From contig NZ_CALHXD010000239.1 of assembly GCF_938040115.1 (NCBI RefSeq), forward strand, positions 1 to 29,298: a stretch of DNA of 29,298 nucleotides. The letters are read 5' to 3'. Positions 7,631-13,942 of the stretch are shown here, piece after piece (within the stretch, counting starts at the first letter, position 1; each line of letters opens with the position of its first letter). This DNA is from an uncultured Campylobacter sp. Lineage in GTDB: Bacteria; Campylobacterota; Campylobacteria; Campylobacterales; Campylobacteraceae. A model generated the notes under the pieces. The model saw only the letters and a program-made list of their open reading frames with translations, was not told the DNA's origin and searched no databases. A program made the position numbers and the translations under genes.

Positions 7631-8266
7631 CTAAATAAACTCTCTGGGATGATAAATTTGCACGCCTTTAGCCTCCGTCTGCGCGGCGGCGATGACGGCA
7701 GCCGCGATATCTTTCGCGCTCATCGGGCGGTAGTTCGTTAAGATAAACTTCGGCAAAAGCCCAAACAGCCAAATCGTAAAGAGCTCGCCCATACGCACCT
7801 GCTCGCGCTCGCTTTTTATCGCAGGCAGTCGCGCGATTTGCAAGCTTTTAAAACCCAGTGCGGCGATCTTTTTCTCCGCCTTGCCCTTTGCGCGCAGATA
7901 AAAAAATCTCGACCGCTCGTCCGCACCGTAGGCGGAGATGAGCGCGAAACGGCGCGCGCCTGATGCGATGCCCCATTTTGCGATATTTAGGGGGTAGTTC
8001 ACGTCTACTTTATAAAACTGCCCGCGACTGCCGGCTTGCTTCATCGTCGTGCCCAGCGCGCAAAATATCTCGTCTATCTCGCGCGGCGGCATGTTTTTTA
8101 CATCGCTAAAATTTACGATCTGCGTCTCTAGCTTTTCGTGGCTAAATTTTAACTCCCTACGCGCCCAAACGATGATTTTATCGTAGTTTTCATCCTCGCA
8201 AAGCCCGCGCACGATCTCGCGTCCGATCGCTCCGGTGGCACCCGCGACCAAGGCCGTTTTACCCAT
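7631..8266 (-). CDS. NAD(P)-binding atypical short-chain dehydrogenase-like protein
   Basis: 211 residues, single Rossmann domain. The N-terminal MGKTALVAGATGAIGREIV has the GATGxxG nucleotide-binding loop of the NAD(P)H-binding atypical SDR group (TIP30/HTATIP2-like and NmrA-like proteins). ISAYGADERS and the FFYLRAKGKAEK segment (Tyr and Lys) are in the positions of the SDR Tyr/Lys pair. The LRAKGKAE and IARLPAI stretches are typical of this group. The substrate is unknown. The ATG has TAAGGAG 5-6 nt upstream. It is monocistronic and convergent with the exported-protein gene. Its last ~15 codons recur as a fragment at 6437-6515. Confidence 0.82.
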   Translation of the reverse strand: MGKTALVAGATGAIGREIVRGLCEDENYDKIIVWARRELKFSHEKLETQIVNFSDVKNMPPREIDEIFCALGTTMKQAGSRGQFYKVDVNYPLNIAKWGIASGARRFALISAYGADERSRFFYLRAKGKAEKKIAALGFKSLQIARLPAIKSEREQVRMGELFTIWLFGLLPKFILTNYRPMSAKDIAAAVIAAAQTEAKGVQIYHPREFI

Positions 8267-8414
8267 TTTTACTCCTTAATCTTTAAATTTTGTCCCAGGC
8301 TAAGAGCCTAGCCTAAATTTAGCGCGGTTAATTTTAATCGCCCGTTTAAATTTACCCCAACTAGTTAGTCGCGCCAAGCCCTTTGCCTAGGTCAAAACGC
8401 AAGCGAGATTAAAT

Positions 8415-9224
8415 TTACCGCGCCGCTTGGCAATATTCTTTCTCATACGGCATCAACTCGCAAAGGCGCGCGTATACTCGCTTTACCTCAGCGTCGCCGT
8501 AGATCTCGCGCAGCTCTTTTTCGCGATATTTAGCCAGTGCGATGCAGCCTGCTGGCATATCGGTTTCGCGGCAGCTTCTAACAAGCGCTTTTACGGCATC
8601 CTCAAGATCGTATGGCAAAGGCGAAAGCCCCAGAGAAAGGCATCTTCTAGCGTCTATTTCGCAGGCTTTTTTTAGGTAGAAATATCCTAGCAAATTCTGC
8701 GGTTCGTCATGCGAGTGAGATTCGAATCGAAGCAAAAGCCCCAAATTTTCGCACCCTAGCGCCGAGTTTTTGTCGCAGGCGATTTCATATAGCTTTTGTG
8801 CGTGTTTTTTACTTTTAGCCAGCGGGTGTTTTTCCAAATATCTACCGTAAACGGCGCAGGAGTCGTAATGACCGCTTAGGCATGCAGGCAGCAAAAGCTC
8901 TTTTGCCGCGTCGTAATTTTTATTTTCTATATGTATTTTGCCTGCCTCCATGCATGCGTCAAATTTACCCTCTTTGCACGCGTCAAGCAAAGTCTGCATC
9001 GCCGTTTGAGCTTCATGCTCGTTATATTTGAGCTCGTCTTTTTTATAAAAAAAGACCACGCGTTTGCAGGCTCTAGCGTCCTTTTGGGCGCACGATTTTT
9101 TAAGCGTTTCGTAGCGCGCGCTTAAAAACGCCTCCTTTTCGGGGTCGGCTTCTTTTTTTTCTTGTTGGCCAGCTACCGCCGCTATGGCAAAAAACGCAAA
9201 TGCTAAAACGATTAATTTTTTCAT
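8415..9224 (-). CDS. Hcp-like exported cysteine-paired Sel1 repeat protein
   Basis: 269 residues. It has a signal peptide (MKKLIVLAFAFFAIAAVAG). The mature chain is built of helical repeats, most carrying a Cys pair about 6-8 residues apart: CAQKDARAC, CKEGKFDAC, CLSGHYDSC, CDKNSALGC, CEIDARRC, CRETDMPAGC and CELMPYEKEYC. This is the hallmark of Helicobacter cysteine-rich proteins (Hcp), which are periplasmic or secreted Sel1-repeat proteins with a disulfide in each repeat. A role in envelope or host interaction is inferred from that family only. The RBS is AAAGGAAAAAAATG. It may form a loose transcription unit with the SDR-like gene 148 nt downstream. No beta-lactamase motif is visible, despite that label on some homologues. 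Confidence 0.85.
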   Translation of the reverse strand: MKKLIVLAFAFFAIAAVAGQQEKKEADPEKEAFLSARYETLKKSCAQKDARACKRVVFFYKKDELKYNEHEAQTAMQTLLDACKEGKFDACMEAGKIHIENKNYDAAKELLLPACLSGHYDSCAVYGRYLEKHPLAKSKKHAQKLYEIACDKNSALGCENLGLLLRFESHSHDEPQNLLGYFYLKKACEIDARRCLSLGLSPLPYDLEDAVKALVRSCRETDMPAGCIALAKYREKELREIYGDAEVKRVYARLCELMPYEKEYCQAAR

Positions 9225-9331
9225 TTTTTTCCTTTCTGATTTTTGGCCCTTAAATTTAATGTTAAAAGGCTAAATTTGGGTTTAAATTTGACGACAAATC
9301 CACGTAAAAGTCGTCTAAACCTGGCTCTGCA

Positions 9332-10160
9332 TTACTTAAATATATCCATAACCTCAAGCGTCCCTCGCAGCCTAAACTCATCAAAGGGCAGATACTCCGC
9401 GATGCTAAGCGCACTCACGTCGCAGCTTTGATTGATGAGGCGCAAAATTTCTTTTAGTTCGCTCATTTTCATCCTACCGCCTCCGTCGCCCGTGAGCTTG
9501 GGGTTTGCGAAGTATGTCGAGTAAAAAAACGCAGCGTCCAAGACGTCGATATCAAGATAGATCAAAACGCGTTTAAATTTAGCGCAAAAAGCCGCTATCT
9601 CGGCGTGTGGGATAAAATTTTTATCTTGGATTTTAATTTAACGCCGAGCTTGTTTAGATATTTTTCTTGATAGTCGTGAAGTCCTTGAAGGCCTACGTAG
9701 AGCAGGTTTTGCGACTCAAACGCTCCGTTTTTCATAATCGCCCTTAGGCCCGCGTCGCCTTGCCCTAGAAGCGTACCGAGCACCATGGCATGGGCATATG
9801 CGTAGCCGTCTTGCGGCGTAGAGACGTCCGGGTGCGCGTCCAGCCAGATGATGCCCGCATCGCCGTATTTGCCGCGCAGATAATCAAAAGGCGCGAGCGA
9901 AACGATGCAGCTACCGCCTATCGTGATGATTTTATCGGGGTTTTCGCGCTCTATCAAATTTAGCGCGCTTTGACCTCATCTCTGGCGTAGATACCGTCTT
10001 TTACGGGCTTTTTCTCATCGTTTGGAGCAGAAATCGGCACCCTGATAAGGGGCTGATCGTCGTTTGGCGGTACGATGAGGCAGAGTAGCTACGCGCCGAA
10101 ATAATACTCATCAAGCCCGCCGCTTAGAAAATCCGGATAAAGAAGCCTAATCGTTTTCAC
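9332..10160 (-). pseudogene. Broken arginase/agmatinase-family gene
   Basis: The trace begins at GTG 10158-10160 after AAAGGAAG and reads MKTIRLLYPDFLSGGLDEYY. Codon 24 is TAG (10089-10091). A first frameshift is at a GCGCGC run (9963-9968), where removing one GC restores KALNLIERENPDK. A second is near 9613-9630. The family motifs survive: ITIGGSCIVS in place of the GGDH box, IIWLDAHPDVSTP with the metal-binding DAHxD, and IYLDIDVLDAAF for the second Asp pair. An intact protein of about 275 residues would be a ureohydrolase-fold enzyme, probably not a canonical arginase because GGDH is GGSC. With one nonsense and two frame lesions it is not expected to be functional as sequenced. Confidence 0.85.
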
Positions 10161-10248
10161 GTCTTCCTTTCGTATTTTAAAATTTGCAAGCCGCTTTGCA
10201 AGGCTAACGCCTACGCCGATCAGTTCGCGCAGGGCTTTTATCTTAAAT

Positions 10249-10314
10249 TTATTTTTCAAAATTTTCGTAGCTAAACTCGTCCGCAGCGTATCTTTTTATT
10301 AGTTTTAACTTCAT
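10249..10314 (-). CDS. Tiny ORF upstream of the arginase pseudogene
   Basis: 21 codons, MKLKLIKRYAADEFSYENFE plus one Lys, with AAGG 4 nt before the ATG. After its stop, a shifted frame (KFKIKALRELIGVGVSLAKR) stays open into the arginase-family frame at 10160. It may be the head of another decayed gene or a leader peptide. Coding status is uncertain. Confidence 0.3.
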   Translation of the reverse strand: MKLKLIKRYAADEFSYENFEK

Positions 10315-10373
10315 TGCCTTATCTTTCCAAGCTAAAACGGTTACTTTTATATATACTCGCAAATTTTGCTGCT

Positions 10374-10381
10374 ATTATAAT
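10374..10381. promoter_or_regulatory. Overlapping TATAAT boxes on both strands
   Basis: ATTATAAT gives TATAAT on the plus strand at 10376-10381 and on the minus strand at 10374-10379. The minus-strand copy is well placed to drive the 10.3-9.3 kb genes; no plus-strand gene follows. Confidence 0.4.
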
Positions 10382-10417
10382 GCAAATTTAGACCTTTTTA
10401 CAAGGCGCCGAGGATAA

Positions 10418-10441
10418 TTAAAGGGCAAATTTGCCCTTTAA
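10418..10441. terminator. Palindromic terminator after the binding-protein gene
   Basis: A perfect 24-bp palindrome with arms AAAGGGC/GCCCTTT around an AAATTT centre begins 3 nt after the TAA of the substrate-binding-protein gene. It can fold in RNA from either strand. There is only a weak T-run after it on the minus strand (TTTAATTAT), so termination is likely but not certain. Confidence 0.5.
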
Positions 10442-10443
10442 AT

Positions 10444-11356
10444 TTAGTTTAGTAGAAGTGATTTTATATCTATTTTTTGCTCGATCATCTTGCTTTCAAA
10501 CATAAATTCTTGCGTAGCTTCAAGCGCTTTTATATCTTCAGCCGTGATCTTTGGGCTAAAGTCGTACTGAGGATACATACTCTTTACTGCCTCTATACTT
10601 AGCCCCGTCTCTTCAGCCGTAAATTTAAGCGCCTCATCCTCGTTTGCTTTGATATAGTCTAAAATTTCATCCTGAGCCTTTTTAAATTTCTCGACTACGT
10701 CTTTATGCTTTTTATAAAACTCGCCGCTTGTAGCCGTGACGATGACCGGTGTGATGACGCGTTGTTACGACGTGTAGGCCTGATTTTTGAGCATTATAAG
10801 CAGCAGGTCCCGCAAGAAGCGCCATATCGACGCTGCCGTTTTCTAGCGCAGCTTGCGCAGCCGGGATACCCATAGATACGAACTCGACGTCGTTTATGCT
10901 AAGCCCTCCAAGAGCTAGGTATCTAACCAAAAGCTCGTTTAAGATCGTGCCTTTTGGGCCTGCTACTTTTTTGCCTTTTAGATCTTTTGGCGACTTTATG
11001 TTTTGGTCCTTAGAAAATATCACAAACGCCTCTGGCGCCCTTGAATAGGCGCTTATGATCTTTATGTCAGCCTTATTTGCAGCCGCTAGTATAACCGAAG
11101 TGCCGCCCACGCAGTTTAAAAACTGGAGCGAATTTGAAGCTAGCGCTTGCGTCTGCTTCGCACCTGATGTTATGTCAGAGTACTCCACCGGCACGCCAAA
11201 AGACTTCGTGTAAAAGCCTTTAAATTTATCGACGATAGATGGGACGTTTAGCGGCGATTTGACGTAGGTCATGCCGATCTTGTCTAGGCTCTCGCTTGCG
11301 TTTGCGACGAGGCAAAGCAAAGAGGCTGCACATAAAACCTTGAAAAACTTTCTCAT
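10444..11356 (-). pseudogene. ABC substrate-binding protein (NMT1/SsuA type), frameshifted
   Basis: The frame from ATG 11356 (signal peptide MRKFFKVLCAASLLCLVANA) runs 214 codons and ends at 10712. From about 10752-10763 the minus strand stays open in another frame (VITPVIVTATSGEFYKKHKD) to a TAA at 10444-10446. Joined, it would be ~303 residues, normal for periplasmic binding proteins of the sulfonate/nitrate/taurine/thiamine-precursor class: YVKSPLNVPSIVDK at the start, YSDITSGAKQTQALASNSLQ, DLKGKKVAGPKGT and MGIPAAQAALENGSVD. It belongs to the ABC operon upstream but also has its own TATAAT (11386-11391) and an AAGGAG RBS. The single indel could be a true mutation or a sequencing error; the ligand is not predictable from sequence. 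Confidence 0.8.
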
Positions 11357-11385
11357 ATTTGCTCCTTGTGATTTAAATTTTGTGG

Positions 11386-11391
11386 ATTATA
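11386..11391 (-). promoter_or_regulatory. Predicted -10 box for the binding-protein gene
   Basis: The minus strand reads TTATATAATCC, TATAAT 30 nt upstream of the ATG. It would let the binding protein be made in excess over the ATPase and permease, as is common in ABC uptake systems. Confidence 0.55.
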
Positions 11392-11437
11392 TAAATTTTT
11401 TGCTTCATTTTGGTTTTAATTATCATCTATCTTTATC

Positions 11438-12130
11438 CTAAATTTCACTCAAAATTTTGCGTTTTACGGCTATTAGCTCGCCACTTAGCAGATCTCGTGG
11501 TCTTGCTAAATTTGATAGATCGTAGTTTGACTTTATACCGCCTTTTTCAAGCAATATAATATCGTCAGCCAAAAATAGCGCCTCGTCGATGTTGTGCGTG
11601 ACAAAAAGGATAGTTTTGCCGGCTTTTATCTTTAAAATTTCAGCCTGCATGCTAGCTCTAGTAAAGGCATCAAGTGCCGCAAACGGCTCGTCCATGAGGA
11701 TCAAATTTGCCTCATATGCAAGCACTCTCGCAAGCGAAACGCGCGAGCTCATGCCCCCAGAGAGCTGCGAAACGGCGGCAAATTTAAAGTCGCTAAGTCC
11801 TATCATGGAGATCAGGCTATCTATCTTTGCTGGCTCGATCTCCTGCTTTTTAAGCGCAAAAACGATATTTTCATAGACGTTTAAAAATGGCATGAGGCGT
11901 GCTTCTTGAAAGACAAAGCCGATCCTTGCTTGCTCTTTAAATTTTATCTCGCCAAGGCTTACGCTTTCAAGACCGGCGATGAGGCGCAAAAGCGTAGTTT
12001 TGCCGCATCCGCTTCTGCCAAGTATGACGGTGATCTTATCTTTTTTTATGCTTAAATTTAGTTCTCTCAAAACGTCGATACGCTTCTCGCCGATATAAAA
12101 ATGCTTGGATAAATTTGAAATTTCTATCAT
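11438..12130 (-). CDS. ABC transporter ATP-binding protein (SsuB/TauB-like)
   Basis: 230 residues. Walker A is GRSGCGKTT (~37-45), the Q-loop is FVFQEARLMPF, the signature is SQLSGGMSSRVSLAR, Walker B is LILMDEPFAALD, and the H-loop is FVTHNIDEAL. The short form and the LMPFLNVYENI segment fit the nitrate/sulfonate/taurine importer ATPases. Note LSGGM in place of LSGGQ. The ATG overlaps the end of the permease gene by 4 nt. It works with the permease upstream and the binding protein downstream; it energises uptake at the inner membrane. Confidence 0.92.
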   Translation of the reverse strand: MIEISNLSKHFYIGEKRIDVLRELNLSIKKDKITVILGRSGCGKTTLLRLIAGLESVSLGEIKFKEQARIGFVFQEARLMPFLNVYENIVFALKKQEIEPAKIDSLISMIGLSDFKFAAVSQLSGGMSSRVSLARVLAYEANLILMDEPFAALDAFTRASMQAEILKIKAGKTILFVTHNIDEALFLADDIILLEKGGIKSNYDLSNLARPRDLLSGELIAVKRKILSEI

Positions 12131-12876
12131 TTTTCACCTCGCAAAAGGCTAAATTTCGCTATCAAAAGCAAAAAGAGCCTATCTATGAGCACGCCGCAAA
12201 CGCCGATCGTGAAAATCCCTACAAATATCCTATCCGCGCGCGAAAGCTCCTCGGCATCAAGGATCAAGTAGCCTAGCCCGCTTGAGGCCGCTATCATCTC
12301 CGCTCCGATGATCGCGCGCATGGCGTAGCCAAAGCCTATTCGCATACCGACAAAGATATCTTTTAGCGCGCTTTTTAGGATGATCTTGTAAAAAATTTCA
12401 AATTTGCTAAAGCCAAAAATTTTACCGACCTCGATAAGCTTCACGTCGCAGCTAGTTAGCCCCTTTGAAATGCTAAGAAACATCGGGAAAAACGAGGCTA
12501 GGATGATAATAATGATCTTTGGCGTCTCGTTTATACCAAACCAAAGCACCAAAATGGCGATCAAACTAAGCGGCGGGATGTTTCTAAAAAACTCTAGTAT
12601 CCACTCGTAATAAACGCCGATCTTTGGCAAAAGTGCCGCTATACCGCCAAGCACGAGCGCTAGGGCAAACGAGAGAGCATATCCTGCAAATATACGCTTA
12701 AAGCTAATAACAGTGTGCGTGACGAGCTCGCCGCTTTGTATCATGGCTAACATCGTCTTAAATGTCGTCGCTGGACTTGGCAAGATATATGGCGTGAAAA
12801 TTTCTAGCTCGCAGACAACCTGCCAGATGGCAAAGATCACCAAAACTAAAATGCTCTTTTTAAAGATTTCCTTCAC
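12127..12876 (-). CDS. ABC transporter permease (SsuC/TauC-like)
   Basis: 249 residues, about six membrane segments: IFKKSILVLVIFAIWQVVCE at the start, then ~60-80, ~90-130 and ~185-245. The cytoplasmic EAA-type loop is EVGKIFGFSKFEIFYKIILK (about residues 147-167), the contact site for the ATPase. ILPSPATTFKTMLAMIQSGE before the second helix is characteristic of the sulfonate/nitrate/taurine permease family (BPD_transp_1). It overlaps both neighbours by 4 nt (ATGA at each junction), so stoichiometric coupled translation is expected. Confidence 0.92.
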   Translation of the reverse strand: MKEIFKKSILVLVIFAIWQVVCELEIFTPYILPSPATTFKTMLAMIQSGELVTHTVISFKRIFAGYALSFALALVLGGIAALLPKIGVYYEWILEFFRNIPPLSLIAILVLWFGINETPKIIIIILASFFPMFLSISKGLTSCDVKLIEVGKIFGFSKFEIFYKIILKSALKDIFVGMRIGFGYAMRAIIGAEMIAASSGLGYLILDAEELSRADRIFVGIFTIGVCGVLIDRLFLLLIAKFSLLRGEK

Positions 12877-13484
12877 AGCCCATCTCCGTTGTGACAGCCA
12901 TTTTCGCAGTATAAAAGCTCGATAATGCGGTAGTTTTTAAGCTCTCTAAATTTATATGAAAGGGCGTTTTGTATCTTTTCTTTGGTGCCAAGACTTAGGG
13001 TCTTTACGCCCAAATTTGAAAAAAATCCCGGCGGTACCGGGCTTGCTTCGAGCTTTTTTGTCTCTAAATTTATCTCATTTTGCTCTTTGAAGCTTTTCCA
13101 GGTTAAAAATGTGGTTCGAGCTAAATTTAGCCCCCTGCCAAGCTCGGCCAAGTCCTCACAGGGCGTCGTCACGTAAAGCCACTCGTCCTCTTTTAGCTTT
13201 AAGCTAAGCTCCATGGCGCTTTCAATCAAAATAGGGTTTAAATGTGAGATGAGGCTGGCGTGCTCTTTGAAATTTGCCCTGATGAAATTTGCGGCCCTAG
13301 GACAGCGACTATCAAAGATGAGTTCCTTTTGCGCGAGGCTATTTTTGTATGCGTTTTTGACGCTATTAACGTGGTCTTTTTCGCACTCTACTACGCTAAA
13401 ACCTTTGTCTTGCAAGCTCTTTTTAAGCGCCGCAAAGTCGTAGATACTTTTTACAACAGGATTTAGCCAAACCAGTTTTTTCAT
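12873..13484 (-). CDS. Small [FeFe]-hydrogenase H-cluster-domain-like protein in ABC operon
   Basis: 203 residues from ATG 13482-13484, chosen because GGGAG lies 5 nt upstream; a longer frame to 13511 lacks an RBS. Three blocks line up with the H-cluster loops of iron-only hydrogenases: FDSRCPRAANFI (C61) with L1 TSCCP, VTTPCEDLAEL (C109) with L2 MPCxxKxxE, and LLYCENGCHNGDGL (C193, C197) with L3 CPGGCxxGGG. Segments between them also fit (FLTWKSFKEQ; PPGFFSNLG). All four Cys expected to hold the cubane cluster are present, but the catalytic second Cys of L1 and the L2 Lys are missing. The ferredoxin domains are also absent. It is therefore probably not a hydrogenase; a cluster-binding or redox/sensor partner of the transporter is an inference. 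It overlaps the permease gene by 4 nt. Confidence 0.65.
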   Translation of the reverse strand: MKKLVWLNPVVKSIYDFAALKKSLQDKGFSVVECEKDHVNSVKNAYKNSLAQKELIFDSRCPRAANFIRANFKEHASLISHLNPILIESAMELSLKLKEDEWLYVTTPCEDLAELGRGLNLARTTFLTWKSFKEQNEINLETKKLEASPVPPGFFSNLGVKTLSLGTKEKIQNALSYKFRELKNYRIIELLYCENGCHNGDGL

Positions 13485-13532
13485 GAGAGCTCCCGTCAAA
13501 TTTAAAGACAAAATGTAATAATTGAAATCAGA

Positions 13533-13538
13533 ATTGTA
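13533..13538 (-). promoter_or_regulatory. Predicted -10 box for the ABC operon
   Basis: The minus strand reads TTTCAAATGATACAATTC; TACAAT lies about 50 nt upstream of the first gene, with a T-rich tract before it. It is the best candidate for the operon promoter. Confidence 0.5.
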
Positions 13539-13589
13539 TCATTTGAAAGTAAAAAGATCGCTTTGCAAGCTAAATCTATAAGAAAACGG

Positions 13590-13607
13590 CTGGACTTTTA
13601 CGTCCAG
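13590..13607. terminator. Hairpin with flanking T-tracts, probable terminator
   Basis: CTGGAC (13590-13595) pairs with GTCCAG (13602-13607) across a 6-nt loop. On the plus strand it is followed by ATTTTTCTTTT; on the minus strand by CCGTTTTCTTA. It separates the ABC operon promoter from the fragment and dnaE upstream. Confidence 0.6.
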
Positions 13608-13648
13608 ATTTTTCTTTTCTGCGGTTTTATCTATGGGTTTTAGTATAT

Positions 13649-13873
13649 TTACGCCGCTTTTTCAAGCTTCATTAGCTTTTTTGGATAGGCAAATTTCTCA
13701 TCTTTGTTAATACCATATGTCGCTAGCTTTTTGTAAACAGCTTGCCTTTGGTAATATCTAAAATTTATAAATTCACCGTAGCCGTCGATCCAGACTGCGC
13801 TTACGCGGTTGAAATCCGCTCTTTTAGGCCGCTTTTCACATATTTTCTCTTTTAAATTTAAGCCCGAAGTTTG
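13649..13873 (-). pseudogene. Orphan C-terminal gene fragment
   Basis: A 74-codon open stretch with no start codon or RBS, between a TAG (13874-13876) and a TAA (13649-13651). It reads NLKEKICEKRPKRADFNRVS, then AVWIDGYGEFINFRYYQRQA, then KLATYGINKDEKFAYPKKLM, and ends LEKAA. The residue make-up looks coding, which suggests the tail of a lost gene. I do not recognise the family. The 418-bp gap between dnaE and the ABC operon holds this, a hairpin and the operon promoter, and nothing else I can support. Confidence 0.5.
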
Positions 13874-13915
13874 CTAATAGATCAGTCAAATTTGAATTTA
13901 AAAAGCGCTCGCGAG

Positions 13916-13942
13916 ACAAGCCGTCAAATTTAAACGGCTTGT
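13916..13942. terminator. Stem-loop across the dnaE stop codon
   Basis: ACAAGCCGT (13916-13924) and ACGGCTTGT (13934-13942) form a perfect 9-bp stem around a 9-nt loop that includes the dnaE stop. On the plus strand it is followed by TTTT; on the minus strand the T-run comes ~10 nt later. It may stabilise or end the dnaE mRNA. Confidence 0.4.

Noticed and set aside
12873..13484. Active [FeFe]-hydrogenase
   Set aside because: The second L1 Cys, the L2 Lys and the ferredoxin domains are missing, and no hydrogenase maturation gene is near; catalysis is unlikely.
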